DNA of 64,000 nt. It comes from Nostoc sp. MS1 (GTDB lineage Bacteria > Cyanobacteriota > Cyanobacteriia > Cyanobacteriales > Nostocaceae). The DNA is taken from positions 558,001-622,000 of the forward strand of contig NZ_AP023441.1 of NCBI RefSeq assembly GCF_019976755.1, given 5' to 3'. The position numbers and the translations under genes were made by a program. Below are positions 44,061-53,120 of this stretch, in pieces; position 1 is the stretch's first letter, and the number at the start of each line of letters is the position of its first letter. Below the pieces are notes generated by a model, which was given only the letters and a program-made list of their open reading frames with translations, searched no databases and had not been told where the DNA came from.

Positions 44061-44217
44061 AGATATTTTTAGTTGATTAAACTGGCTATCAACAGCTAGA
44101 GCTTTAATATCCTTGATTTGCTTGCTGTTTTAATTATATGTAGATAAAATTTGCAAGAATAACAATCCCTAGAATGTGGGTTTTACTCATGACAAAAGTC
44201 GAAGTTCTTCATCAACT

Positions 44218-44700
44218 TTACCTATTTTGAGGATTGCTTAAAATAGCTTTTGGTTGATTGGCATCAAATAGAGAAGCTGACAAAAGAATGACTGGTTTAT
44301 TTGTCTGGTTTTCTCCGTAATGAATCATGCCAGCAGGTTCAACAAAGGAATCTCCTACAGTTAGTTGTGTAGTTTTTCCTTTTTTAAGAATTAATTTTGT
44401 ACCGTTAGCTTTTGTAACTTGAGCTTCTCCTTCTACAACAGTATAAGCTAAAGTTCCTGCCTCTACTCTTACAATCTGCATCCCAGGATGAGTATGAGTA
44501 GGCAATTTTGTTCTGGGTGCGATCGCATATCGTACCAGTTCCATAATCTGTTTTTGATCTTGAGTGGGATAACCACTGGCTAAAACATCACGGGTAACAG
44601 ATTGAGTATAAGTGTTGGGTGAGGAAGTTTGCTGGCTATTAGCAACTACGCTGCCAAAAGCTAACATTGCTAAAGTGAGCAGCAGAGACATCTTTTTCAT
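44218..44700 (-). CDS. Secreted cupin-domain protein
   Basis: 160 residues with a signal peptide (MKKMSLLLTLAMLAFGSVVA, cleaved near NSQQ). The mature part is a single cupin barrel: LPTHTHPGMQIVRVEAGTLAY supplies two histidines and PAGMIHYGENQTNKPVILL a third, so a metal site is likely. Periplasmic cupins of this sort bind or oxidise small molecules; the substrate is unknown. A start three codons later (MSLLL) is possible. It lies alone between divergent and convergent neighbours. Confidence 0.82.
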   Translation of the reverse strand: MKKMSLLLTLAMLAFGSVVANSQQTSSPNTYTQSVTRDVLASGYPTQDQKQIMELVRYAIAPRTKLPTHTHPGMQIVRVEAGTLAYTVVEGEAQVTKANGTKLILKKGKTTQLTVGDSFVEPAGMIHYGENQTNKPVILLSASLFDANQPKAILSNPQNR

Positions 44701-44852
44701 AGGAAGATTTATATAGTATGTAATAAATATTACTTGTAATGTAAACTAATAAATAGATAAGCATGGGATTTGTAAATAAAATAGTCAAATTTGCTCATCT
44801 ATTGCTAATAAAAGGCAGAGTGTAGATCAAAATCTGCGATCGCATTATCAAT

Positions 44853-45404
44853 CTATTGAAAATCTAACTCTGATTGAATCTGCCAACGTCTACCATCGTG
44901 AATCAACAATGTGAGTTTGTTGGCGGTAAACTCAAAATTTAGCTGACGCTGGGCAAATTCTGGCCAAGCAGCGTGAAAGTTTTGTTTTTTTAAGTCTCGA
45001 AATGCCACAGTCATGTGTGGGGCAAAAGGTCGTTGCTTGCCAACTCGGTCTACAATTTGTAAGTTAGCTTCCATCTGTGCAGATAAATTTGCTTGCAAAC
45101 TCAGCAATTTTGGACTCCTCACCACATTAATATAGATGACGCGAGGCGCAAAAGCAGCGAAATTATTAAGTGTAACTGGTATTGAATGTTGCTGGCTGGC
45201 AAACTCTCTCAAGGATGTTTCTAAAACTGATAAGTTATTATTTGCCCACTCAAAAGGCGGTTGCAGCGTAATATGTGGTGGCGACTTTTGCGCGTGGCTA
45301 CTAGCGTAGTTGTCGGCAAAATATTGTTTGATTTGGTTAGCGTAGTCTTGGATATCTTGCGGCGGTAGCAAGGCGACGAAAAAACGGCTGTGGGAATGGT
45401 TCAA
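44853..45404 (-). CDS. 2'-5' RNA ligase/2H phosphoesterase family protein
   Basis: 183 residues with the two H-x-T-x motifs of 2H phosphoesterases: HITL in KSPPHITLQPPFEW and HMTV in FAPHMTVAFRD. The opening FFVALLPPQDIQ is typical of the LigT/ThpR group. These enzymes hydrolyse 2',3'-cyclic phosphates or 2'-5' RNA bonds. I accept the TTG at 45404 as start because the first strand begins just after it and no ATG is available in frame. The gene is divergent from the YciI gene. Confidence 0.85.
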   Translation of the reverse strand: MNHSHSRFFVALLPPQDIQDYANQIKQYFADNYASSHAQKSPPHITLQPPFEWANNNLSVLETSLREFASQQHSIPVTLNNFAAFAPRVIYINVVRSPKLLSLQANLSAQMEANLQIVDRVGKQRPFAPHMTVAFRDLKKQNFHAAWPEFAQRQLNFEFTANKLTLLIHDGRRWQIQSELDFQ

Positions 45405-45483
45405 GATTTCATCAGGGGAAACTAGTTAAATTAGTTGGTAATCCACCCTATAGAACATATCATTTCCAAAGGTTGTAAGTAAA

Positions 45484-45750
45484 ATGCCGATTTTCGTCAA
45501 AATAGAAGAGGGTAAGGTTGACAAATCTATTTTTGATCAATACGTACCTGCTCACCACGCCTACGTAAAAGATTTAATTGCCAAAGGACACAAAGCTAAA
45601 ACAGGTTATTGGGCGCAATTTGGCGGCGGGATGTTGCTATTTGAGGCAGAATCAATGGCAGAAGCCCAGGCAATTATTGCGGCTGATCCTTTGGTCAAGA
45701 ACGGTTGTGTTAACTATAAACTTTACGAATGGAAAATTGTGGTTGAGTAA
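45484..45750 (+). CDS. YciI-like protein
   Basis: 88 residues of the YCII family, a dimeric ferredoxin-like alpha-beta fold. The characteristic His lies in YVPAHHAYVKDLIAKG, and a conserved Asp-Pro lies in IIAADPLVKNG. The family is related to muconolactone isomerase-like proteins, and its physiological role is mostly unknown. It is followed by the SRP RNA gene on the same strand. Confidence 0.85.
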   Translation: MPIFVKIEEGKVDKSIFDQYVPAHHAYVKDLIAKGHKAKTGYWAQFGGGMLLFEAESMAEAQAIIAADPLVKNGCVNYKLYEWKIVVE

Positions 45751-45788
45751 CACCCAGTTACAGAAAATTGGTGTTATACTATAAACAG

Positions 45789-45880
45789 ACCTGGATCTAT
45801 GCGGCTGCAACGCCTAAACCTTGTCAGGACCGGAAGGTAGCAGCAACACGGGATGCTTGTGGTAGGCGTAGTCTCCGGGT
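45789..45880 (+). ncRNA. ffs: Bacterial small signal recognition particle RNA (4.5S type)
   Basis: The core is unmistakable: GTCAGGACCGGAAGGTAGCA with the GGAA tetraloop, flanked by the symmetric and asymmetric loop sequences that bind Ffh. The ends pair (ACCTGGA at 45789-45795 with TCCGGGT at 45874-45880), and CTATGC pairs with GCGTAG further in, giving the single long hairpin of the ~90-nt bacterial type without an Alu domain. The RNA guides Ffh in co-translational membrane targeting. Exact ends are estimated from the pairing. It lies between the YciI gene and the coiled-coil gene at 45910. Confidence 0.93.
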
Positions 45881-45909
45881 CGCCCTATTTCTAGGAGCTA
45901 TCAGCAGCA

Positions 45910-46323
45910 ATGCCTGGTTTTGGAGATATTGTTCAAAAAGCTTTTTACCTTGGTGTCGGGTTAGCTTCTTACGCAGGTGAGAAAGCTGTTTCTGCATCTG
46001 GTAAACTAAGTGAAATTAAATTAAGTGAACTGCGATCGCAAATCCAAAAACTGGCAGATGACATGGTTGCCAAGGGTGAGATGACCACAGAAGAAGCTCG
46101 TCGCTTCGTGGAAGACATGATGAAGCAAGCCCAACAACCACCAGCACCAGCTGAATCTCCAGAAAACTCACCAGCTTCTGAACCTCGTCGCATCGAAATT
46201 TTAGAGGAAGACGAAGAACCAACGGTGAGAGAGGCATCAACAGACAATGTAGAAAATGTAGATCAACTCCGTCAACAAGTGCTAGAACTGCAAGAAGAGT
46301 TGAAAAGATTGCAAAAAGATTAA
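45910..46323 (+). CDS. Phasin-like/coiled-coil protein of unknown function
   Basis: 137 residues. The N-terminal ~75 residues form amphipathic helices (PGFGDIVQKAFYLGVGLASYAGEKA, then MTTEEARRFVEDMMKQAQ) like those of phasin-family and related small helical proteins. A Pro/Glu/Ser-rich linker follows, then a C-terminal coiled coil (VDQLRQQVLELQEELKRLQKD). It could bind a surface such as a granule or a partner helix; this is inference. It starts 29 bases after the SRP RNA, so it may be read from the same transcript. Confidence 0.7.
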   Translation: MPGFGDIVQKAFYLGVGLASYAGEKAVSASGKLSEIKLSELRSQIQKLADDMVAKGEMTTEEARRFVEDMMKQAQQPPAPAESPENSPASEPRRIEILEEDEEPTVREASTDNVENVDQLRQQVLELQEELKRLQKD

Positions 46324-46555
46324 CTGAGTGTTGGGTGCTGAGTAATGAGTGCTGAGTGAAAAATTATTGCTTTTTCCTCTGTGCTTCCTCTACTCTTACT
46401 ACTTCCCAGACAGGAATTAGCATCAGCACAATGTTAGCTTGATGTGCTACTACTAAGTTAAAAATCTATAATATATGTGATCTAGGGTGTACTTTAGTGC
46501 TTTCAGCCAAGCAGCACTAAGCGTCCTATTTTATTTAAGCCAGGGCGTTAAGTTT

Positions 46556-46951
46556 ATGGATCAATGGCAAAAAGATTTGATGGAAATGGTAGAAACCGTG
46601 GCCGATGAAGTAGAACGCTTCCTCTTGGGAATGGGTGAAATGGTAGATGCCTTTTTTGAGCTAACAGAAGACTTTACCGAACAAGTGCAAAACACTTTCG
46701 CTAATGAAGTAGACCAGTATTTACAGGATATCACTGAGCCAATTCTGGATATTTACTGGGAACTAGAGGATGTTGTAGCAGATGTTGATCCAGGATTTCC
46801 TTACTCTGTGGAAGCTACAGCAGAAAAAAATGCCGCCTGTATAGGTTGTAGTAATTACCACGGTCATGTTTATGGTGGTAACTTATTAGTCTGTGGAATC
46901 CATCCTCATGGGTGGGATGATGGGAATTGCCCTGATTGGGAAAAGGAGTAG
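46556..46951 (+). CDS. Conserved-type acidic protein with Cys/His metal-site-like C-terminus
   Basis: 131 residues from the ATG at 46556. The N-terminal ~80 residues are an acidic amphipathic helix (DQWQKDLMEMVETVADEVER and on). The last 40 residues hold C-x2-C, several histidines and two more cysteines (CIGCSNYHGHVYGG, LVCGIHPHGWDDGNC), a pattern suited to binding iron or zinc. I do not know a characterised homologue. The frame extends upstream to 46487, but those residues are not convincing. Confidence 0.7.
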   Translation: MDQWQKDLMEMVETVADEVERFLLGMGEMVDAFFELTEDFTEQVQNTFANEVDQYLQDITEPILDIYWELEDVVADVDPGFPYSVEATAEKNAACIGCSNYHGHVYGGNLLVCGIHPHGWDDGNCPDWEKE

Positions 46952-47066
46952 TAAGTGATGAGTGCTGAGTGCTGTTAGCGCAAGCGGCACGTTTAGCACG
47001 TGCTGCGTGAGGGGTGGTGAATGTTAAGTTATTAGTAGTAGTATTTACATTTTGGACTAATAATTT

Positions 47067-47477
47067 ATGAGTAATTCTTCACCAGAGATTGTATCTCAGC
47101 CTAACCAAGAGCTTAAGTACGGCGAACGTAACATTGCGGAAGGGCAACTAATTACTTTTCCTAATCCGCGTGTAGGTAGAAGATACAATATTGAGATCAG
47201 TTTGCCGGAATTTACCTGTAAGTGTCCATTTTCCGGTTATCCTGACTTCGCAACAATTCATATTAACTATGTGCCTGATGAGCGTGTTGTGGAGTTGAAG
47301 GCGCTTAAGCTTTACATTAACAGTTACCGCGATCGCTATATTTCCCACGAAGAATCTGCTAACCAAATTCTCGATGATTTTGTTGCAGCGTGTGATCCCT
47401 TGGATGTGACTGTCAAAGCCGATTTTTCTCCCCGTGGAAACGTTCACACAGTCGTAGAAGTGCGACATAGTAAATAA
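47067..47477 (+). CDS. queF: NADPH-dependent 7-cyano-7-deazaguanine reductase
   Basis: 136 residues, the short (type I) QueF. It reduces preQ0 to preQ1 in queuosine biosynthesis in the cytoplasm. The catalytic cysteine is C53 in TCKCPFSGYPDFATIHI, with D60 as the acid, and VELKALKLYINSYR is the conserved QueF motif that binds NADPH and substrate. HEESANQILDDFV and the final GNVHTVVEVRH also match. The other que genes are not in the window. Confidence 0.95.
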   Translation: MSNSSPEIVSQPNQELKYGERNIAEGQLITFPNPRVGRRYNIEISLPEFTCKCPFSGYPDFATIHINYVPDERVVELKALKLYINSYRDRYISHEESANQILDDFVAACDPLDVTVKADFSPRGNVHTVVEVRHSK

Positions 47478-47644
47478 CAGGGAGTAGTGAGTAGGGAGTG
47501 GGGAGTAGGAACTAAAACGCCATTACCCATTACCCATTACCAAATTTCCAATTTTTATTTTGTTTTAAATTATTTAACTGTTTTGCTAAATAGGTTTTAT
47601 ATGATTATATAACTATAGAGAGATTTAATACGTAAAGGAGTCTC

Positions 47645-48721
47645 ATGGTTAATTCGCTTGCAACTCCAGAACCGCAAACGCTAAAGCCGGGTGTGAAAGC
47701 GCCAGTGCAGGAGACATTACTCACGCCTCGGTTTTACACCACCGACTTTGATGCAGTGGCGAATTTAGATATTTCCGCCAATGAGACTGAGATTAGAGCG
47801 ATAGTTGATGAATTGCGTGCTGACTACAACCGCCATCACTTCGTGCGTGATGAAGAATTTAAACAATCTTGGGATCATATTACCGGGGAAAAGCGCCGCG
47901 CCTTTATTGACTTTTTGGAGCGTTCTTGTACCTCGGAGTTTTCGGGATTTCTGTTATTTAAGGAGTTATCTCGCCGCATTAAATCGCGTAACCCTTTGTT
48001 AGCGGAAGCTTTTGAATATATGGCACGGGATGAAGCACGCCATGCGGGATTCTTGAATAAATCAATGTCCGATATGCGGCTGTCCCTAGACTTAAATTAC
48101 CTCACCAAAAGTCGCACATATACCTTTTTTCCGCCGGAGTGGATTATTTATACAGTCTACCTATCGGAAAAAATAGGCTACTGGCGTTATATTTTGGTGC
48201 ATCAACACATGCAGGAACATCCTGAATATCAGTTTTATCCACTGTTTAGGAAGTTTGAAAGCTGGTGTCAGGATGAAAACCGACATGGGGATTTCTTTAA
48301 AGCATTATTGCGATCGCAGTCTTCCCTATGGAAAACTTGGAAAGCACGGCTATGGGTACGCTTCTTCCTGTTGACTGTGTTCGCTACCCATACCATGACA
48401 GTATTTGAACGCGCTTCATTTTACGAATCGATTGGTATTCATCCGCGCAAATACAACAACAGAGTGATTCAAGAGACAAATAACACCTCAGCTAGAGCCT
48501 TTCCTATCATCTTGAATACCAACCACCCGGAATTTTTCTGGCGCTTAGAACAGTGTTCAGTCAATAACCTCAAACTGGCAGCTATTAACAATAACAAGCT
48601 ACCCAACTTTATCAAATTTTTCCAGAGAATACCGCCGGCGATCGCTATTTTCTGGAATATGCTGAAGCTTTACCTCATCAAACCTATCGACACCGAAGCC
48701 ACACGCGGCACAGTCCTTTAA
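47645..48721 (+). CDS. acsF: Magnesium-protoporphyrin IX monomethyl ester (oxidative) cyclase, aerobic
   Basis: 358 residues. It forms the fifth ring of chlorophyll, turning Mg-protoporphyrin IX monomethyl ester into protochlorophyllide with O2. Two E-x2-H di-iron motifs are visible, DEARHAGFL and DENRHGDFF, as in the ferritin-like AcsF/ChlE/CRD1 family. A good ribosome site (AAAGGAG) lies just before the ATG. Nostocales often carry two forms; I cannot tell from sequence which one this is. It is transcribed toward glgA with an inverted repeat between them. Confidence 0.95.
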   Translation: MVNSLATPEPQTLKPGVKAPVQETLLTPRFYTTDFDAVANLDISANETEIRAIVDELRADYNRHHFVRDEEFKQSWDHITGEKRRAFIDFLERSCTSEFSGFLLFKELSRRIKSRNPLLAEAFEYMARDEARHAGFLNKSMSDMRLSLDLNYLTKSRTYTFFPPEWIIYTVYLSEKIGYWRYILVHQHMQEHPEYQFYPLFRKFESWCQDENRHGDFFKALLRSQSSLWKTWKARLWVRFFLLTVFATHTMTVFERASFYESIGIHPRKYNNRVIQETNNTSARAFPIILNTNHPEFFWRLEQCSVNNLKLAAINNNKLPNFIKFFQRIPPAIAIFWNMLKLYLIKPIDTEATRGTVL

Positions 48722-48733
48722 TTCTCTTTAGTC

Positions 48734-48780
48734 GGTAATGGGTAACAGGTAATCGTCGGTAATTGCCTGTTACCATTACC
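48734..48780. terminator. Inverted repeat between convergent acsF and glgA
   Basis: GGTAACAGG pairs with CCTGTTACC, extended by GGTAAT/ATTACC, in a stem of about 15 bases with one bulge. It lies 13 bases after the acsF stop and 54 bases after the glgA stop on the other strand. No T-run follows on either side, so a bidirectional terminator is likely but unproved. ATTACCA heptamers continue to the right. Confidence 0.55.
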
Positions 48781-48833
48781 AATTACCAATTACCAACCCC
48801 CAAGATATGATAAGTGTTTAAGCAGACATAATA

Positions 48834-50252
48834 TTATTGAGTTAAGGCTAACTCTGGTTGTGAGGTTTCTGGTTCTTCTGGTAAGCCGAAAATGGAACGA
48901 TAGAGTTTATCGTATTCCTTAGCAGATTTGTACCAGCTAAAGTCTTGACTCATCCCCCGCTTTTGTAGTTCTTGCCATTGGGGTTTAAAGCGGAAACCTT
49001 CCCAAGCGCGAATCATACAGGTAAATAAGTCTAGAGGTTCGTAGCGGTCGAAGCAATAGCCTGTACCTGCGCCGTTGGTGGGGTCGTGGTGGGTTACAGT
49101 GTCTACTAAGCCACCTGTACGGCGGACAATGGGTACGGAACCGTAACGTAAAGCCATCATTTGGCTAATACCGCATGGTTCAAAGCGGCTAGGCATGAGG
49201 AAGGCATCGGAACCAGCGTAGATACGGCGGGATAAGGCATCGTTATAGAGGAGATAGGTAGCCATGCGTCCAGGAAAGCGGGAGGCTAGTTGCCACATCT
49301 GGGTTTCGTAATAGCGATCGCCTGTTCCCAACAGCACAAACTGAGCATCAGTATAAGCCATGAAGCGATCAAGCATTTGGATGACTAAATCCAAACCTTT
49401 TTGCTCGACTAGCCTTGTCACCATGCCGATTACAAAGGCATTGCGGTTAACTTCTAACCCCATTTCGTCTTGCAAAGCGATTTTGTTGGCTTTGCGTTTA
49501 TCTAAAGTATCACTCGTAAAAGTTTGTGGAATATATTTATCTGTTTCTGGATCGTAGACTTCCGTATCTATACCGTTAACAATTCCCGATAATTTGCCAC
49601 TGATAAAAGACAACAACCCTTCAATTTCTTCACCGTAAGCTGGAGTCTTGATTTGCTCGGCGTATGTGGGGGATACTGTATTTACTCTGTCAGCAAACTG
49701 CACAGCCGCAGCCATCGTATTATGCCCCTGCATATACCAAGGACACCAAGTGATTTTCTCTAAATACCAACGCCAAGGGCCTTGATAAGCTAAGTTGTGA
49801 ATTGTAAAAACTGTACTAATATCCGGTGATTGGTGCATCCATACAGGAATCATTCCTGTGTGCCAATCGTGACAGTGAATAATCTCTGGTTTCCAGTAAT
49901 TCCAGCAGAACTCAGCCGCACCGTTGGCAAAGAAGGTGAACCGCCAGTCTTCATCATCTCCCCCATAAATCTTGCGGGGGTCGAAAGCTGGATGCCCAAA
50001 TAAATACAAGGGAACATCAGTACCAGGCAGAACTGTTTCGTAAACTGCAAAGTCCTGAAACATGGCGTATCCCTTCCAAATCGGTTCTTGGGGAATTTCC
50101 ATCTTGTCTGGCAAAAAGCCGTAATAGGGCAAGAAAATTCTCACATCATGCCCCATTTTTCTCAAGACTTTAGGTAATGCACCCACAACATCACCCATTC
50201 CCCCTACTTTGGCAATGGGTGCTGCTTCTGCTGCTACAAATAGAATCCGCAT
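48834..50252 (-). CDS. glgA: Glycogen synthase (ADP-glucose type)
   Basis: 472 residues, GT5 family. It extends alpha-1,4-glucan from ADP-glucose in the cytoplasm. The KVGGMGDVVGALPKVL motif (K15) binds ADP-glucose; TIHNLAYQG, NTVSPTYAEQI, GIVNGIDTEVYDP, VTRLVEQKGLDL and PSRFEPCGISQMMALRYG are the other expected segments. Length is typical. Cyanobacteria usually have two GlgA forms; this one looks like the shorter GlgAI-type. It is convergent with acsF. Confidence 0.95.
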   Translation of the reverse strand: MRILFVAAEAAPIAKVGGMGDVVGALPKVLRKMGHDVRIFLPYYGFLPDKMEIPQEPIWKGYAMFQDFAVYETVLPGTDVPLYLFGHPAFDPRKIYGGDDEDWRFTFFANGAAEFCWNYWKPEIIHCHDWHTGMIPVWMHQSPDISTVFTIHNLAYQGPWRWYLEKITWCPWYMQGHNTMAAAVQFADRVNTVSPTYAEQIKTPAYGEEIEGLLSFISGKLSGIVNGIDTEVYDPETDKYIPQTFTSDTLDKRKANKIALQDEMGLEVNRNAFVIGMVTRLVEQKGLDLVIQMLDRFMAYTDAQFVLLGTGDRYYETQMWQLASRFPGRMATYLLYNDALSRRIYAGSDAFLMPSRFEPCGISQMMALRYGSVPIVRRTGGLVDTVTHHDPTNGAGTGYCFDRYEPLDLFTCMIRAWEGFRFKPQWQELQKRGMSQDFSWYKSAKEYDKLYRSIFGLPEEPETSQPELALTQ

Positions 50253-50626
50253 GGTATTTTTTGTTTCCCCGATTCTGCTTAATTCGTAATTTATAATTCT
50301 TAGTTCGTAACTAATTATAGGTTACATCTTTTACTATTTTTTCATGTTTTGCAGCAATATTTTCAGCCCTCCTGATTTTATGTGTTAGTCTCCGTGGATG
50401 TTTGGAAATCTGATAAGTATAGGGAAAGGAAGCCTCAAGAGCTTGGGGTTTTCAAATTCTAATGTTAGCAATAATACTTTTAAAACATTTCTTAAGTACA
50501 AAATTTCCAGTTTAAGTATAGTTCAAAAGTTAAGTATGAATCCTCTAACTAATTCGTTAACCTTAATATTTACGTTTCTGTAATCTTCACTTCAAAGTAA
50601 AAAATCTCTCAAGGCGATAATGATGA
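50253..50626. other. Divergent intergenic region between glgA and the rhodanese gene
   Basis: 374 bases. Near 50280-50325 there are AATTCGTAA/TTAGTTCGTAAC units related to the ATTACGA repeats. A plus-strand frame at 50398-50583 has an unusual Ser/Asn/Lys composition and no visible ribosome site, so I do not call it a gene. Promoters for both neighbours should lie here. Confidence 0.5.
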
Positions 50627-51517
50627 ATGAGACGATTACAAAAATATGAAAGCGTGAAAACAAAACTCCTCATTTCTCCTCAAGAACTCACGTCTTTATT
50701 AGCAGAAAAATCATTAAGAACAGCCATTATCGATACGCGCAGTCCTGAAAATTATGCTGTTGCTCACATTCCGCAATCTATAAATATTCGAGATTTTTTC
50801 ACCTATCTTTTAGAAGATTCTTCACCTATAGGTTTAAAGAACTTGCAAGAGCATTTTGCAGAGATTATGAGCAAGTTAGGAATATTTAGTGGGGAAAAGA
50901 TTATTGTCTATGAAGATGCCATAAATAACGGTTATGGGCAATCTTGTCGAGCCGCTTTTTTACTCAAGTATTTGGGTTGCGCTCAAGTTTCGATTCTGCA
51001 TGGAGGATATCAAGCTTGGTTGGCGGCTGGTTTACCCACTACAGATGAAGTTCCTGAAAGAGAAAGCTGCATTTTTAGATTGCGTCCTCAAGCTGAAATG
51101 ATGGTGACTACGAGCGAGATGTTAGCAGCACTTGATAACCCAGCAATTATAAAATTAGATGTGCGCGATCGCAACGAATGGCAAGGGCTAATTTCTTCTC
51201 CTTACGGTACTGATTTTTGCCCCCGCAAAGGCAGGATACCCAATGCTATCTGGATAGAATGGCATCGGTTTATGAAAACTGATTCTGGCATACCTATGTT
51301 CCGTTCGCCAGTAGAAATTTTAGAGATTTGTCAATCAGTTGGTATTACTTCTGAGTCTACAGTGTATGTATACTGCTTTAAAGGTTCTAGAGCAGCTAAC
51401 ACACTAATTGCTCTGCAAGAAGCTGGAATAAACGCTAGAAATTATTTTGGTTCTTGGAATGAATGGTCACGCGATTTTACTTTACCCGTTGATAGTAATG
51501 TAATTAGTAATGTATAA
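50627..51517 (+). CDS. Thiosulfate/3-mercaptopyruvate sulfurtransferase (tandem rhodanese)
   Basis: About 296 residues with two rhodanese domains (about 18-140 and 160-285). The first is inactive: it has no cysteine in the loop position in the right context (NNGYGQSCRAAFLLKYLG). The second has the active-site loop VYCFKGSRAANTL with the persulfide-forming cysteine. It would move sulfane sulfur to cyanide or thiols. The loop CFKGSR differs from the classical CRxGx[R/T], so the natural acceptor is uncertain. The exact start is uncertain: the ATG at 50627 is used, and a GTG nine codons later is an alternative. Confidence 0.85.
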   Translation: MRRLQKYESVKTKLLISPQELTSLLAEKSLRTAIIDTRSPENYAVAHIPQSINIRDFFTYLLEDSSPIGLKNLQEHFAEIMSKLGIFSGEKIIVYEDAINNGYGQSCRAAFLLKYLGCAQVSILHGGYQAWLAAGLPTTDEVPERESCIFRLRPQAEMMVTTSEMLAALDNPAIIKLDVRDRNEWQGLISSPYGTDFCPRKGRIPNAIWIEWHRFMKTDSGIPMFRSPVEILEICQSVGITSESTVYVYCFKGSRAANTLIALQEAGINARNYFGSWNEWSRDFTLPVDSNVISNV

Positions 51518-51606
51518 CAAAAATTATCAAACTCAAATGTTACATTTGGTAATTCTTGAGATCAAAATAGATATACCTATGCTTTTCTTAAAAGTAAATA
51601 AGAAAG

Positions 51607-52845
51607 TTATGACATACCAAAATGGTTTGTTTTCTTTAAAACATGGTCGAATAATAGTTTATATTCGCTAGACTTCAAGTCTTTATTATTAATAATTTTT
51701 TGCCAATATTTTTGAGATTGCTTTTTATCACCTTTAAGATAGTAAGCATAGGCTAAATATAAAAAACCCATCACCGAATTTGTAGTTTCATTAACGGCTC
51801 GATTAAGATTAACCCGCCCTTTTAAAAGTTTAATGCCTTCATCAACTTCTCCAAGCTCAATTAACACGCAAGCTCTAGTGCCAACAACATACGCAGATTG
51901 ATTACTAATCTTAATGGCTTTTTCAGAATACTCATTAGCTAAATTAAGAAGCTCTGGTTGATTTAAACCTTTTAAGAGATAAATCCAAGCTAAATTATTA
52001 AAGATGAATAACTGAAATGGATTTTTTTCTAAATCTTTAAGCAGAGCAGATAGCAAGGTGATCGCCTCATCTAATTTTTGTTGGCGGATGAGTGCAACGG
52101 AAAGATTTATTTTAGGGATTAAATATGTAGAATTACTAGCAATACATTCACGGAAAAGTAATTCTGCCTGGGTAAATTTCTTTTCTTCTATATATTCTAA
52201 TCCTTCTAAAATCTTGCCAGACAATAAAATTTCTTGGATTTTCTGTTGATTCATGAAAAAGATTGTTAGAAGCTGTAACCCATCGGTAGGCATGGGAACA
52301 CCCATCATATTTGCCTTGAAAGGAAGCAGGTTGATAACAATCAATATCCAATTAGAAACGAAGAAACTATCTACTATCGACGAAAGCAAGGAATCATTAC
52401 TTAAAGCCTGGGGATAAATGCTTTCTATTGCTGAAGTTATAGCCATCACTAAACCCATTGCGATCGCCTGCAATCCAACTCCACCTAAAATGAAGAAAAA
52501 GTAACGCAATCGCAAGAAATCAGGGGAAATTGTCCCAGGATGAGTTAAACCACCTTGTAGCCCTTGATTAACTACTAAAGTTGTTTCTTTAAATTTATAT
52601 TTAAAGAGATTATGTCCTAAACCAATGGTAATTTTTTTGATTGGGAATTTGACAATCCAACCCGCGATCGCGTGACCAAACTCATGAATAATAATATCAA
52701 TATAGAGGAATAACCAGAAGCATAAAAGATTGATTAAAAAGCCTAAAAATCTTAATGATAAATAAAAATCATTTGTTAACAAAAAAGCAGTTAGACTTGC
52801 AAATACTATGGTAATAGTTATATATTGTGTAAAATTATTTCTCAT
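51607..52845 (-). CDS. M50 (site-2 protease-like) metalloprotease with TPR tail
   Basis: 412 residues. Two N-terminal helices lead to the zinc motif HEFGH in IIIHEFGHAIAGW (about residues 55-59). A further helix holds NLLPFKANMMGVPMPTDGLQLL, whose Asp completes the site-2-type metal site. The C-terminal ~190 residues are TPR-like repeats (for example YIEEKKFTQAELLFRECIASN and AYAYYLKGDKKQSQKYWQKII). The fusion suggests a membrane protease that picks substrates or partners through its TPR part. The substrate is unknown. The gene is divergent from the DsbA-like gene. Confidence 0.82.
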   Translation of the reverse strand: MRNNFTQYITITIVFASLTAFLLTNDFYLSLRFLGFLINLLCFWLFLYIDIIIHEFGHAIAGWIVKFPIKKITIGLGHNLFKYKFKETTLVVNQGLQGGLTHPGTISPDFLRLRYFFFILGGVGLQAIAMGLVMAITSAIESIYPQALSNDSLLSSIVDSFFVSNWILIVINLLPFKANMMGVPMPTDGLQLLTIFFMNQQKIQEILLSGKILEGLEYIEEKKFTQAELLFRECIASNSTYLIPKINLSVALIRQQKLDEAITLLSALLKDLEKNPFQLFIFNNLAWIYLLKGLNQPELLNLANEYSEKAIKISNQSAYVVGTRACVLIELGEVDEGIKLLKGRVNLNRAVNETTNSVMGFLYLAYAYYLKGDKKQSQKYWQKIINNKDLKSSEYKLLFDHVLKKTNHFGMS

Positions 52846-53087
52846 TGCTATTTTGCTTTATAAACTTTTAGATAATCGTTGATAATAGGCAAAAAAATTA
52901 TTCTGTTTTAACTGGCTTAAAATACAAGTTATAGCACACTTGTAAAAAATGTCACACAAGTTATCAAGTTTTATTTAATACGCAATACTTTAAATCTTTC
53001 TCAATAACTCACTATTTGCTTTGGTCAACAAACTCTGGAATACTTAACAATTCAAAATTCAAAATTCAAAATTCAAAATTAAAGACA
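52846..53087. other. Intergenic stretch upstream of the M50 gene
   Basis: AT-rich, no gene. AATTCAAA repeats lie at 53050-53080. Together with the hairpin at 53088-53120 and the stretch to 53336 it makes a 491-base divergent gap. Confidence 0.5.
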
Positions 53088-53120
53088 TTTTCAGTCGGGG
53101 CTTAAATCCCCGACTGAAAA
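53088..53120. repeat. Perfect 13-bp inverted repeat, TTTTCAGTCGGGG/CCCCGACTGAAAA
   Basis: The two arms (53088-53100 and 53108-53120) are exact reverse complements around a 7-base loop, with T-rich and A-rich outer ends. It resembles a bidirectional terminator, yet it lies between two divergent genes where no transcript should end. Just after it, AGGGGTCTTAAACCCTCGG repeats the theme. It may be a dispersed palindrome. Confidence 0.7.

Noticed and set aside
50398..50583. Plus-strand frame of 61 codons upstream of the rhodanese gene
   Set aside because: Ser/Asn/Lys-rich with no ribosome site and no operon context; not supportable as a gene.
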